Assembly: GCF_024494695.1 (NCBI RefSeq)
Contig: NZ_JANHDP010000004.1
Span: forward strand, 496,001 to 560,000
Length of the DNA stretch: 64,000 nucleotides
Source of the DNA: Natronoarchaeum rubrum
GTDB lineage: Archaea; Halobacteriota; Halobacteria; Halobacteriales; Natronoarchaeaceae
Reading direction: 5' to 3'
The notes under the pieces are model-generated. The model saw only the letters and a program-made list of their open reading frames with translations. It had not been told where the DNA came from and did not search any database. Numbering within the stretch: the first letter of the stretch is position 1; every line of letters starts with the position of its first letter. The translations under genes and the position numbers were made by a program. This document shows positions 8,868 to 17,864 of this stretch, piece by piece.

Positions 8868-11800
8868 TCACTCGCTCTGGGCGCCCGCATCGGCCGAGCC
8901 GTACAGCAACTCGAACAGCTTGCGCTGGGCGGCTCGAAGGTGGTGGTTGAACGTCGGCTGGGAGATGTCGAGCGACGCGCCGATCTCTTCGCCGGTGCGC
9001 TGGCGCGGCGTCTCGAAGAAGCCGCCGAAGTACGCGGACCGCAGCACCTCCCGCTGGCGGTCGGTCAGCGCGGCGTCGAGTTCGGCCTGGAACTCGCGGT
9101 GCGAGCGCGTCTCCAGCGTGCGCTCGCGCCGGGCGAGCAGTTCGACGTGCTCGAACAGCGTCTCGAGCATCTCGACGAACCCCCGGACGTCGACGGTCGC
9201 GGGGAGTTCGACGACGATCTCGGCTCCCTCGGCGGTGGCGGTGAGCTGCTGGGGGCGCGCGCCGTGGTCGAACAGCCGGGGGATGAACCCGCTCTCGGTG
9301 AGCGTGCACTCGAACAGCGGCGGGTCGTCGTCGGTGATCCGGCGCAGTTCCTCGACGAACGGCGACCGCTCGGCGTAGTCCCGGATCTCCTCGGCGGTCA
9401 CGTCGGTCGCCGAGAACAGCGTCCGTAGCCCGCGGCCGTCCTGAAGGAACACGTTCTCGAAGGTGAACTGGCCGCCGGTCTCGGCCAGGAACTGGAAGAC
9501 GAAGGCGTCGGGGTCGTACAGCTCCAGTTCCAACTCGACGACCTCGTCACCGACGAGCGCGCGCTTGCTCTCGACGGCGTTGATCGCGTACGCGATGGTG
9601 TCGCCCAGGTCGACCAGCGTCTCGCGCTCGCGCTCGTCGAACAGGGTCGTCCGGCTTCCGTACACCGTCAGGACGCCGTAGCGGTAGCCGCCGTACTCGA
9701 TCGGGACGGCGACGGCCGAGCTGAGCCCGTGCCGGAGCGCCGCCTGCCGCCATCCCGAGAGTGGCGGTTCCGCGTGGACGCGCTCGGCGACCCGGACCTC
9801 GCCTGCCTCGGCCGCCGCCAGACTCGGCTCCGGATCGTCGCCCGCGGCGTCGGTCAGCACCACGTCGTCGAGGTACGCGGTCTCGCCGGCAGCGGCGATC
9901 CGCTGAACGTCCCCGTCGCCGTCGGGCTGGCCGATCCACGCGAGCTCGTAGGGCTCGACCGTCGCGAGCTGCTCGCAGACGGCCGACTCGATCTCCGAAC
10001 GGGTCGCCGCGCCCACCAGCACGCGCTCGATGCCCCGGACGACCTCGTTGAGCCGGGCGAGCCGTTCGAGGTCCTCGTTCTGGCGCTGGAGCGCCGCCTC
10101 GCGGTCCCGCAGCGTCTCCTCGCGGTCGGCGCGGTCGAGCGCCGCCCTGACGGTGGCGGCGACGGTCTCGACGAAGTCGATCTGTGGCTCCGGCATCGTC
10201 CCCTCGCCGGCGATTCCGACGAGCAGGACGCCGTGCTTGCCCAGCGGCAGCGCGATCCGCTCGCGGAGATGCACGGGCTCGCTCAACAGTTCGATCCGCC
10301 GGTCCTGCGCGTCCGTCCGTCGCTCGTCGTTGACGAACGCCTCCCACGCCAGCCCCGACGCGACGTCGAACAGCTCCGTCTGCTCCCCGAGCTGCTCGCC
10401 CAACGGCGTCGCCGCGGCGGGCCTGAGCCGGCCGTCCCCCTCGTCGTACATGGCGACGGTCGCGATCGGCAGATCGAGGTTGGCTGCGGCGGCCTCGGCG
10501 ACGATGTCGCAGACGTCTTCCGGCGACTCCAGTTCCATGAGCACCCGCGTAACATCGCTGAGCGCGGAGATCTGTTGATCGTAGCGCTCGCGCTCGATCG
10601 CCGTCGTCAGCATGTCCGCGGCGTGCTGGACGAACTCGACCTCGTGGTCGTCGTACTCCCGGTCGTCGGTAGTGTGGGTGCCGAGCACGCCCCACGGGTT
10701 GTCACGCGGCCCGATGATCACGCTGATGCCCCCGGAGACGTCGTGGTCGGTCAGCAGTTCAGGACCGGTAAAGCGCGTCTCGTGTTCGAGGTCCTCGACG
10801 ACGACCGGCTCGGACGTCTGCAGGGTGTATCCGGCCTGCGAGTTCTCTCGGGTGTCGACTGTTGCCGTCCCCGCGATCCCTTCGTCCCAGCCGACGCCCG
10901 AGCGCAGGAGCAGCTCGTCCCCGCCCTCCTGGATCTCGAGCACCTTGGCGTACTCGTGGCCGAGCACGTCCGCGACCCGCTCGACGGTCTCGGCGAACAG
11001 CTCGTCGAGGTCCGCGTCCTCGAGTGCTTTTCGGCGGAGCTGAGAGAGCGCGTGCTGTTGCTGGACGAACTCCTCGAGCTGTCGCTCCTGTGCCCTACGC
11101 TCGGTGATGTCGCGGCCGATCCCGGCGATCACCGGTCGGCCCTCGGGATCTTCGAGAGTCGTCGCGACGAACTCGTACGGGACGGTCTCACCCGACTTCG
11201 TCAGGTACGGCAGTTCGACCTGAACGCTGCCGGTCTCGAAGCACTCCTCGATCGCAGCCTCGATCCGCTCCTCGTCCTCGTCGCGGAACAGGTCCGGCGA
11301 GCGTAACGATTCTAGCTCGGAGTCCGCGTACCCCGTCACTTCGGAGAGGCTCTCGTTCCACCGCTGGAACCTGCCGTCCTCGTCGAGAACGTAGAACACG
11401 TCGTCGACGGCGTCGAGCACGTCGTCGGTGTACTCGGTCTGTCGTTCGAGGTCTCGCTCGCGCTCCTCGAGCGTTCGCCGCTGCTCGCGGTGCTCGGTGA
11501 CGTCCTGAGACATCCCGATCGCCGCGAAGATTTCGCCGTCGTCGTCGCGCACCGGGAGGAAGTGGAACTGGTAGCACCGGCCGTCGACTGTCTCCTCGTA
11601 CCTGACGGACTCGCCGTCGAGGGCGTTCGCGTACCCCGGGCGCACCGCGTCGGCGAGCTCGTCGGGCAGCGCGTCCCCCACAATCTCGCCCTCCATCTCC
11701 TCCCTCGATAGGCTCCTGACCTCCGGCGTGCCGCCGAAGGTGATATACCGCATCTCCGGGTCGACGAGCGCGACGGCGCCGTTCGGGAAGTGCTCGACGA

Positions 11801-13394
11801 GCGTCCGGTAGCGCCGTCTGGTCTCTTCGAGTTCACGCTCGCGCTCTTTTCGCTCGGTGATCTCGTTGAAGTATACCGACAGCCCCGTCTCGGAGGGGTA
11901 GACGTGAATCTGGTACCACGCTTCCAGCGGCTCGGGGTAGTACAGCTCGAAGGAGGACGGTTCCTGGGTCGCCATCGCCTCGCGGTACTCCGCGCCGAGC
12001 TTCGAGTCTTCGGCCCACTCGAACACGTCCCAGATTCGCTTGCCGACGAGCCCCTCGCCCCGGTAGTCGATCAGTTCCTCCGCCCGTTCGTTCGCGTGCG
12101 TGAACCGCCACTGATCGTCGAGCGCGTAGAACGCGTCCGTGACGCGCCCGTACACCTCCTGCAGCTCGCCGGTGAGTCGGCGGCGCTCGGTGACGTCTTG
12201 GATCGTCACGACCGCGCCCGCTATTTCGTCGCCCTCGGTCAGCGGTTGGCCGTTGACCGAGAGCCACGCCCGCTCGCCGTCGGGGCGCCGGATGCCCATC
12301 TCGACGTTGTAGACCGCTTCACCGTTCTCGACGATGCGTCCGAACGCGGTCCGATCGCTCGGGAGGGGCGCGCCCTCGGCGTCGACGAGGTCCCAGTCGC
12401 CGTCGTCGTGGGACAGTTCCTCGACCTGCACCGCCGACCGGCCGAGGATCTCCTCGGCGCGCTCGTTTGCGAACGTGAACTCCCCGTCGGCGTCGAGCGT
12501 GACGATGCCGATGGGGCTGGTCTCGACGATGCGCTGGTTGAGGTTGCGCTCCTCGCGGAGATCGGCCTCTAGACCCTTTCGGTCGCTGATATCCCGCATG
12601 ATCCCTGCGAAGAACTGCTGGCCGTCGCGCTCGAACTCGCCGAACGAGACGGACAGCGGGATCTCGGTCCCGTCTTTGCGCTCGCCCGGCATTTCGAGGT
12701 AGCTCCAGTCGAGCGTGCGCTCGCCGGTCTCGACGTACTGGCGGAGCGCCTCCTGATGTGGGCCGACCATATCGTCGGACATCAACGCCGTCAGCCGCTC
12801 GCCGACGAGCTCGTCGGGCTCGTACCCGAACACGTCCTCGACCGCCGGGTTGGCGTAGTGGATTCGGCTTCGCTCGTCGATCGTCACGATGGCGTCGCTG
12901 GCGACCTGCGCGATCACGCGGTACTCGTCGGTTGGCGGCGACTCCGCAGACGGATCTGCGCCCGAACCGGCGCCGCCCCCTGAATCGGCCGCGTTCACGA
13001 TCGCAGCGACTTTCCGGGCGAGCGCGCTCGGCGCCGACTCGCCGACGCGCTGGAGATAGTCCGTCGCGCCGGCGTCGAACGCCGCCGTGATCTCGGCGGG
13101 ACTGTCGGGGTCGCCGTACAGCAGGACGGGGACGGCGGCGCTGACCTCCCGAACCGCCCGGACGAAGTTGACGCCGGGCGTGTCGGCGAGTTGAGCGGCG
13201 CTCACCAGGCAGTCGACGTCGTCGAGTCCGGACTGCAGGAGTTGGGCGACGCTATCGACGTGCCTGATCGCCGCGGCGGGCAGTTCCTCCCGCAGGGCTG
13301 CGATGACGTTCTCGGCGGTCCGACGGTCGTCGTCGACGTAGACGATCGTCGTCTCGACCGCCTCCGAGCGTCGTTCTCGACTCTCCGCGGTCAT
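8868..13394 (-). CDS. Multi-PAS/GAF Bat-type (bacterio-opsin activator-like) transcription regulator
   Basis: A 1508-residue cytoplasmic sensor-regulator. In order: a receiver-like domain (about 10-130), five PAS domains (about 160-285, 285-410, 410-530, 530-640, 650-775; each ends in the usual DI(S/T)xR or DVTE PAC motif), GAF-type domains (about 785-930, 935-1085, 1110-1265), the Bat-associated beta domain (about 1290-1430) and a C-terminal HTH_10 (LTDRQREVLRSAYFGGFFE... SQPTFNHHLRAAQRKLFELL). Such proteins bind DNA directly and respond to redox, light or small ligands. Oddity: the receiver-like domain opens with YVDDD but has Ala-Gln where the phospho-acceptor Asp is expected (LVSAAQLAD), so it is probably not phosphorylated. 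There is no kinase domain. The HalOD1 genes lie downstream on the same strand. Confidence 0.88.
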   Translation of the reverse strand: MTAESRERRSEAVETTIVYVDDDRRTAENVIAALREELPAAAIRHVDSVAQLLQSGLDDVDCLVSAAQLADTPGVNFVRAVREVSAAVPVLLYGDPDSPAEITAAFDAGATDYLQRVGESAPSALARKVAAIVNAADSGGGAGSGADPSAESPPTDEYRVIAQVASDAIVTIDERSRIHYANPAVEDVFGYEPDELVGERLTALMSDDMVGPHQEALRQYVETGERTLDWSYLEMPGERKDGTEIPLSVSFGEFERDGQQFFAGIMRDISDRKGLEADLREERNLNQRIVETSPIGIVTLDADGEFTFANERAEEILGRSAVQVEELSHDDGDWDLVDAEGAPLPSDRTAFGRIVENGEAVYNVEMGIRRPDGERAWLSVNGQPLTEGDEIAGAVVTIQDVTERRRLTGELQEVYGRVTDAFYALDDQWRFTHANERAEELIDYRGEGLVGKRIWDVFEWAEDSKLGAEYREAMATQEPSSFELYYPEPLEAWYQIHVYPSETGLSVYFNEITERKERERELEETRRRYRTLVEHFPNGAVALVDPEMRYITFGGTPEVRSLSREEMEGEIVGDALPDELADAVRPGYANALDGESVRYEETVDGRCYQFHFLPVRDDDGEIFAAIGMSQDVTEHREQRRTLEERERDLERQTEYTDDVLDAVDDVFYVLDEDGRFQRWNESLSEVTGYADSELESLRSPDLFRDEDEERIEAAIEECFETGSVQVELPYLTKSGETVPYEFVATTLEDPEGRPVIAGIGRDITERRAQERQLEEFVQQQHALSQLRRKALEDADLDELFAETVERVADVLGHEYAKVLEIQEGGDELLLRSGVGWDEGIAGTATVDTRENSQAGYTLQTSEPVVVEDLEHETRFTGPELLTDHDVSGGISVIIGPRDNPWGVLGTHTTDDREYDDHEVEFVQHAADMLTTAIERERYDQQISALSDVTRVLMELESPEDVCDIVAEAAAANLDLPIATVAMYDEGDGRLRPAAATPLGEQLGEQTELFDVASGLAWEAFVNDERRTDAQDRRIELLSEPVHLRERIALPLGKHGVLLVGIAGEGTMPEPQIDFVETVAATVRAALDRADREETLRDREAALQRQNEDLERLARLNEVVRGIERVLVGAATRSEIESAVCEQLATVEPYELAWIGQPDGDGDVQRIAAAGETAYLDDVVLTDAAGDDPEPSLAAAEAGEVRVAERVHAEPPLSGWRQAALRHGLSSAVAVPIEYGGYRYGVLTVYGSRTTLFDERERETLVDLGDTIAYAINAVESKRALVGDEVVELELELYDPDAFVFQFLAETGGQFTFENVFLQDGRGLRTLFSATDVTAEEIRDYAERSPFVEELRRITDDDPPLFECTLTESGFIPRLFDHGARPQQLTATAEGAEIVVELPATVDVRGFVEMLETLFEHVELLARRERTLETRSHREFQAELDAALTDRQREVLRSAYFGGFFETPRQRTGEEIGASLDISQPTFNHHLRAAQRKLFELLYGSADAGAQSE

Positions 13395-13685
13395 ACCGAT
13401 CCTCCACTGGCCGCGCTGACGGCGGTCGGCCAGCTTTCCGTGTCGACGACCCAGTCGTCCATCCGCAGGATCAGCAGGCTCCCGCGACGTGTCGATCGTC
13501 GGCTACGGCGGTACCAAAATCGCACGCGAGCGGGCGGGCGAAACAGTTCACATCGCCGGACGCTCGAAGATAAATCCGCCGCTGTAGATCGATCATCGCT
13601 AGGCACAACGCGACCGTCGGGCAAAAGTCGGTCCCCAAAACCTGTAGGGTCGGTCGTCAAAACCCCGGGCGGGCGACGGGCTCGA

Positions 13686-13892
13686 TCAGCCGTCCACGAT
13701 GTCGCCGATCCGGCGCGGTTCGCCTCCGAGTTCGGGATCCTCGGCGACCATCTGGAGCACCTCGTGGTCGGTCACGTCGAAGTAGTCCTTCTGGATGGCG
13801 TCCTCGATAAGAACGCGCTCCAGTCGGAACTCGGTCCCCTCGTACACGACGTCGACCCCCTGCTCGTCGAACGCGAGCGTCGTCATGGACAT
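13686..13892 (-). CDS. DUF5800-like small protein
   Basis: A 68-residue acidic protein with the core FDEQGVDVVYEGTEFRLE and a C-terminal EDPELGGEPRRIGDIV. It matches the small haloarchaeal DUF5800 family as I remember it; function is unknown. The frame opens MSMTTL, so the second ATG (13886) is an equally good start. It stands alone between the Bat-type regulator and a palindromic repeat. Confidence 0.65.
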   Translation of the reverse strand: MSMTTLAFDEQGVDVVYEGTEFRLERVLIEDAIQKDYFDVTDHEVLQMVAEDPELGGEPRRIGDIVDG

Positions 13893-13935
13893 CCGTCAGC
13901 GCCGCGCGGTCAAAAGTCTTGCATGACGGCGGCGT

Positions 13936-13985
13936 CCTCACGAGCGATAGCGAGTGAGGGCTCGGAGGACGCCTCGCGTCCTCCG
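13936..13985. repeat. Tandem-hairpin palindromic element, intergenic copy
   Basis: CCTCAC-N12-GTGAGG (13936-13959) is followed by the perfect hairpin CGGAGGACGC-CTC-GCGTCCTCCG (13963-13985). Its second arm shares the CGGAGGAC core and the three-base CTC loop with the copy inside the amylase gene. It sits in the gap between divergent genes, about 140 bases before the beta-helix gene. Confidence 0.65.
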
Positions 13986-14123
13986 GCGTCCTGGCGAGAC
14001 GGAGTCGAGCCAGGGATCGATGTGCTCTGCTCGGCGAGGCGCGATATCTCGGATCTCGGAGTGGCGTCGGACGCCCGTCAGACGCCGCAACGGGTTTATT
14101 ACGGGGCGCTGGAAAGTGGGGGT

Positions 14124-14981
14124 GTGTCGCTGCGATCGAACCCCCTCGACGAACTGTCGATCCCCGACGGCACCACCGTCGAGGAGCACGACCTCGTGAC
14201 CGACGGCGACGTGCTGCTGGGCGGGCGAGCCACCGTCGAGTTCGGCGTCCGCGGGCGGAACGTGCTTGCCGGCGAGGGCGTGCGCTTCGGCGGGGACATC
14301 GAAGCCGAGGCCGACTGCCGGCTCGACATGTGGTGCGACGTCGAGGGCAACGTGCTGGTCGGCCGCGACGCCTACCTCGGCGAGCGCGTCCACGTCGGCG
14401 GGCAGCTGATGGTCAGCGGCGATCTGGACATCGGCGACGACGTCGACATCGAGGAGGGATTCGAGGCCAACGGCTGGATCGTCATCCGCAACCCGATGCC
14501 GACGATCGTCTTCCTGTACGTCTATCTCACGCAGCTGCTCCGCCTCGGCGAGGAGGACGCCGCCGAGCGCATCTTGGAGGAGTTCGTCGACGAGGACGAA
14601 CCCGAGCGCGACCCGCTGGTCGTCCCGCGCAACGGGACCGTCAGCGACGACGCCTGGCGCGTCTCGACGCCGGCCCGGATCGGCGACGACTGCCGGCTCC
14701 ACGGCAACGTCCGCGCCGAGGAGATCACGGTCGGGGAGGACAACAACGTGTTCGGCAGCCTCCGAGCGCGGGAAGACGTCGTGATCGGATCGGGCACGCG
14801 CATCCACGGCGACGTGACGACCCGGAGCGGGACGGTCGCGATCGCCGACGGCGCACGCGTGCTCGGCGACGTGTCCTGCGAACATCTGGAACTCGAAGAC
14901 GGCGCCACCGTCGACGGGACCATGCGCGCCAGCGGCGAGGTGAAGATGCAGCGCGACCGGCAACCGCGGGATCCGGAGTGA
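14124..14981 (+). CDS. Bactofilin-like polymer-forming / beta-helix protein
   Basis: A 285-residue protein made of short repeats of the type (V/I)xGxDxxVxG that fold as a right-handed beta-helix. It has two repeat blocks (residues about 10-115 and 180-280) separated by a helical hairpin with a hydrophobic stretch (PTIVFLYVYLTQLLRL), which may touch the membrane. Haloarchaeal homologues are labelled polymer-forming cytoskeletal proteins; a structural or scaffolding role is inferred. Start: GTG 14124 (then SLRSNPLDEL) is chosen because it gives the usual family N-terminus; the frame is open far upstream, but without family-like sequence. Confidence 0.75.
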   Translation: MSLRSNPLDELSIPDGTTVEEHDLVTDGDVLLGGRATVEFGVRGRNVLAGEGVRFGGDIEAEADCRLDMWCDVEGNVLVGRDAYLGERVHVGGQLMVSGDLDIGDDVDIEEGFEANGWIVIRNPMPTIVFLYVYLTQLLRLGEEDAAERILEEFVDEDEPERDPLVVPRNGTVSDDAWRVSTPARIGDDCRLHGNVRAEEITVGEDNNVFGSLRAREDVVIGSGTRIHGDVTTRSGTVAIADGARVLGDVSCEHLELEDGATVDGTMRASGEVKMQRDRQPRDPE

Positions 14982-15107
14982 CGCCGCTGGGCGGGACGTT
15001 CAGAAGGACGACGCCCTCGCTGTCGCTATGTAACTCTCAACAACTGATGCAGACGTGTGTTTGATCGCTAGATACAGAAGATGCACTGCCCATACCAAGG
15101 GACTAAG

Positions 15108-15115
15108 AATTTAAG
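15108..15115 (+). promoter_or_regulatory. TATA box of the lipoprotein gene
   Basis: AATTTAAG lies about 25 bases before ATG 15140, the spacing expected for a leaderless haloarchaeal transcript. It marks the first clearly AT-rich stretch of the island. Confidence 0.5.
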
Positions 15116-15139
15116 AAATCGCAATTATTATATAAACAC

Positions 15140-15556
15140 ATGAACCGTCGTGATTTTCTTGCGAAGAGCGGAACTGCTCTTACTCCACTACTTGCTGGAT
15201 GTTCCGGTAGTTCAGGCGAAGAAGAAACTGCGGTAACTCTCTGTGAATTACTAGCAGTAAACCTCACTCAGACAACCCAAACTGTAGCGGCTCGGCTTAC
15301 TATTGATGATGAGACAGTGTATTCAAATGAGGAAGAACTTGTAGGACGAAACGGCGAATCTGGGGATGGTCTCTTCTATGTCTCGTCTGAAGAGCTTCCA
15401 GACGAACCACAAAAATATCGTGTTCAAGCGCGATTGAATGGTAAAGAGTGGGAAGAGGAATACCTCCCCGAAGTCGCACAAGAGCCAACGCGGGTTCAAA
15501 TCTCAATTAGAGAAGGCGTTCCACACCCACTATTTTGGACACCCCGCTGCGACTAA
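15140..15556 (+). CDS. Small Tat-type lipoprotein of unknown function
   Basis: 138 residues. The N-terminus MNRRDFLAKSG is a twin-arginine signal and is followed by the lipobox LLAGC at about residue 20, so the mature protein should be lipid-anchored outside the cell. The mature part is a single beta-rich domain (VTLCELLAVNLTQTTQTVAARLTIDDETVYS...). Codon use is AT-richer than in the genes to its left, consistent with the island beginning here. No partner gene is evident. Confidence 0.7.
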   Translation: MNRRDFLAKSGTALTPLLAGCSGSSGEEETAVTLCELLAVNLTQTTQTVAARLTIDDETVYSNEEELVGRNGESGDGLFYVSSEELPDEPQKYRVQARLNGKEWEEEYLPEVAQEPTRVQISIREGVPHPLFWTPRCD

Positions 15557-15694
15557 TATGCACGTGTATTGAGTGCCTGATTCGCAGCACTATGAGCGAA
15601 ATGATGAATTGGCGTTCTGGGGTGAATAAGATCAATCGAGACAATGGTGGTGCTTGGGGATCACGCGCTGGTTCCGGAAAGCCATCAGCCATTA

Positions 15695-16762
15695 TTAGAG
15701 TTGAAAATCGGGATCTGACCCTCCGCATCGACCGACGGGAACCTTTTGCAATTCGAGTCGCTCGGCATCGCGTTGCAATGTGACCTTAGATCGATCCATA
15801 TCTGCGGTTAGCAGTCCGACCCGTGGATGATTCGATTCTAGGTATCCAATCGCCTCTTGCTGTGAGCCCTCCGGAATGGCGAGATAGACCTCCGAAAAGA
15901 GTTTGGAGTCACAATAGAGTGGGAGTTGATCGTCAAGTTGCGACCGTACACGGCCGTCAAATGACGCCTTGACCTCGATCCCTCGAATCGTGGAGGCGTA
16001 TCTGAGTGGGTTGAACTCAGAATAGTCGCTAACCACGAGATCAGCCTGCTTCCGCTTTCCTTGTTGCCCTTTCCCCGCATGGTACTTGAGTCTGCTATCC
16101 GAGATGAGACGGTGTCGAGGCTTCGAGAACCACGATTCAGCAGCGACGAGGTCGTGAGTGGATTGATAATGGTCCCAGAGAGATGCTGTCAGCTGTGCCT
16201 CGCCGACTCGTTGCTCGAAATCGAACTGAATCGTCTCCTCACGCTGTGTTGCATCGATTGAGTATTCTAGCTGCCCGGTGAATGGGTCGTAGTTTAGCCA
16301 CCCGTCTTCGGGCGTATCATCACGCCACGGCAGTTCCCATCGGTCGCGGTCGCCTACGGCGAGCACCCAGACTTCATCGAAGACGTACGTCTCATCTGCC
16401 GACGTAATGACGTCACCAATGACCGCAGTTGCGCTGGTGAGATTCTGAACAGTCTTGTTTCGATATCTATCGATCTGTGACTCGAGTTTGTGAGTTGCCT
16501 GCTTGAACTGGGATGCGGTCTTGATTTCGATACCGACGACCCGCTGGTCATCACTGCTCGTGTCGACCCAAACAAGATCGATCTGGTCTCGCCCGTCAAG
16601 CGAGACTTCGCAATAACATTCACCAGCCGAATCGAGTGCATTCGCAAGCTGATATTTGGTATTCGCTTCATCAAGCGGGCGGAGATGAAGCGGTATGGGG
16701 TGGCGCCGCTGGGGATAGGTCGGCCCGACCTGGATGGATCCTGACCCGGACTCTGGGAACAC
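15695..16762 (-). CDS. Protein with two PD-(D/E)XK nuclease-like domains
   Basis: 355 residues. Two complete nuclease-type motif sets can be read: first, QIDLVWV (about 58) - GIEIKTA (about 76) - a downstream helix with ESQIDRY; second, QADLVV (about 241) - GIEVKAS (about 264) - QLDDQLPLY. Each has the Asp, the ExK pair and the Gln helix of the PD-(D/E)XK fold, so both could cut DNA. No helicase, methylase or toxin partner lies next to it; the divergent neighbour is uncharacterised. Start is a leaderless GTG at 16762, supported by TTTATTAG centred 26 bases upstream. A defence or DNA-repair role is inferred. Precise family is not recognised. Confidence 0.6.
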   Translation of the reverse strand: MFPESGSGSIQVGPTYPQRRHPIPLHLRPLDEANTKYQLANALDSAGECYCEVSLDGRDQIDLVWVDTSSDDQRVVGIEIKTASQFKQATHKLESQIDRYRNKTVQNLTSATAVIGDVITSADETYVFDEVWVLAVGDRDRWELPWRDDTPEDGWLNYDPFTGQLEYSIDATQREETIQFDFEQRVGEAQLTASLWDHYQSTHDLVAAESWFSKPRHRLISDSRLKYHAGKGQQGKRKQADLVVSDYSEFNPLRYASTIRGIEVKASFDGRVRSQLDDQLPLYCDSKLFSEVYLAIPEGSQQEAIGYLESNHPRVGLLTADMDRSKVTLQRDAERLELQKVPVGRCGGSDPDFQL

Positions 16763-16784
16763 GAACGAGAAAACCGACTGTAGA

Positions 16785-16792
16785 CTAATAAA
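16785..16792 (-). promoter_or_regulatory. TATA box for the dual-nuclease gene
   Basis: Read leftward this is TTTATTAG, 23-30 bases before the GTG at 16762. This supports a leaderless GTG start. It lies in the short gap between two divergent genes and may serve both. Confidence 0.45.
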
Positions 16793-16839
16793 TGGTTTTA
16801 CACATTGGCGAACTCAAAGGGTGGGTACTGACGACCACT

Positions 16840-17409
16840 ATGGATCATCCCTCTGTCGAACTCAAACTTCCGCTCGACGGCAAAACGCACAGCGTCGAAA
16901 TCCCACAGGCGACGACGCTGTTCTTCTGGAATGCCCTTGTGCCAGGCACAGCTGATCGGCTCAGTCCCGTAGAAAGTGATCAGGGATACAATCAGCTCTG
17001 TGTAGCAAGAGAACTAGTCGACCTCATCTCGTGGAGGATCACACTCCCAGACGATCACAAACCACTTCTCGATGAAGTATACCGACGAAACGGGTACAGG
17101 GGGTGTGCGTGGTGGATTGCGTGTGACCCTATTGAGCTCCCGGCGTCGATCGAGGTCACATTCGAGAGTATAGGAGAGTGCCCGACGATCGATGGGGAAC
17201 CTGTTGTCCTCTGGACTACTGATGGAGAACCGATCGAGTGGAGAACAACCATCACAAGCACGATCGAACTTGTTCCCTCATCTACGCCGGCAAGCCAATT
17301 CCCAACGCGTCAAGAACGCCTCTGGAATCGGCATACCGTGTACGTGCCTAACTGGACGTCGACTGGTGAGGAGTTCAATCTTGAGTCTTCGTCACGAGAA
17401 TCTCTCTGA
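16840..17409 (+). CDS. Uncharacterised protein, divergent from the dual-nuclease gene
   Basis: About 189 residues from ATG 16840 (MDHPSVELKLPLDG); an in-frame ATG at 16792 would add 16 residues but overlaps the promoter zone. It is predicted to be mostly beta-sheet with regular hydrophobic alternation; a WWIACDPIELP segment and an acidic Ser-rich tail are notable. There is no signal peptide and no recognised domain. Divergent arrangement with the dual PD-(D/E)XK protein suggests a possible functional pair, for instance an inhibitor or partner. That is context only. Confidence 0.5.
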   Translation: MDHPSVELKLPLDGKTHSVEIPQATTLFFWNALVPGTADRLSPVESDQGYNQLCVARELVDLISWRITLPDDHKPLLDEVYRRNGYRGCAWWIACDPIELPASIEVTFESIGECPTIDGEPVVLWTTDGEPIEWRTTITSTIELVPSSTPASQFPTRQERLWNRHTVYVPNWTSTGEEFNLESSSRESL

Positions 17410-17793
17410 CCGAATCCGTGCGGCCTGAACAGCAAGTTGTCGTAACACCGGAGTGCGTCGTTGATGAGCGTTCTCGTACGCGACACAGGCCTGTGGTCTC
17501 GGTGTCGGAGATCGAGACGATCCCGGCGTTGAGGAGGTCCACATTAGGTGGTTCGAGTCGTTGTTTCGGAGTCAGCTCGGACGATACAGTCGAGTGATCG
17601 CTATCGTTGGACACTGGTTATCGCCTCCGCCCGTCGAGGCGATAGAAAATCTGGGCTCGCCACACACTGTACTTCGTTCCAATAGCAGCCACCACCACAT
17701 ACCGACCCCTGGTGGATCGAAAGGGCGAGGGGCACTCGACAACCCCCGACGACGAAAGCACTGCAGGCCGCGGTGCGGCCGAAGCGCATGGTT
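17410..17793. other. Gap without a convincing gene
   Basis: Only short open frames with no family resemblance are present. The stretch ends in a hairpin element and a truncated permease gene, so it probably holds rearranged or decayed sequence. I see no RNA gene in it. Confidence 0.4.
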
Positions 17794-17861
17794 CGAAAGA
17801 GCGCTTTGCGCTCTTTCGTCATCCCGAAAGACCAGTGGTCTTTCGGGCGACAGCGAGTCGC
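17794..17861. repeat. Three consecutive hairpins at the edge of a truncated gene
   Basis: CGAAAGAGCGC-TTT-GCGCTCTTTCG (17794-17818), CCCGAAAGACC-AGT-GGTCTTTCGGG (17823-17847) and GCGAC-N5-GTCGC (17847-17861). The first two have perfect 11-bp stems and three-base loops, the same design as the elements at 4885 and 13936. Recognisable permease sequence begins just after it. Confidence 0.7.
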
Positions 17862-17864
17862 GGG

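Noticed and set aside
9729..11306. A 525-codon plus-strand frame within the Bat-type regulator
   Set aside because: The minus frame contains PAS, GAF and HTH_10 domains; the plus frame has none.
13391..13660. An 89-codon minus frame overlapping the start of the Bat-type regulator by ATGA
   Set aside because: The overlap looks operon-like, but the product is basic and Arg-rich (RRSRRSTRRGS) with no family features, unlike haloarchaeal proteins.
17545..17565. GGTTCGAGTC resembling a tRNA T-loop
   Set aside because: No acceptor, D or anticodon arms can be built around it. No tRNA gene was found at any island edge.
17375..17614. A 79-codon minus frame (MSNDSDHSTVSSELTP)
   Set aside because: It overlaps the end of the 16840 gene, lacks known motifs and is followed by decayed sequence. 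Not strong enough to call.
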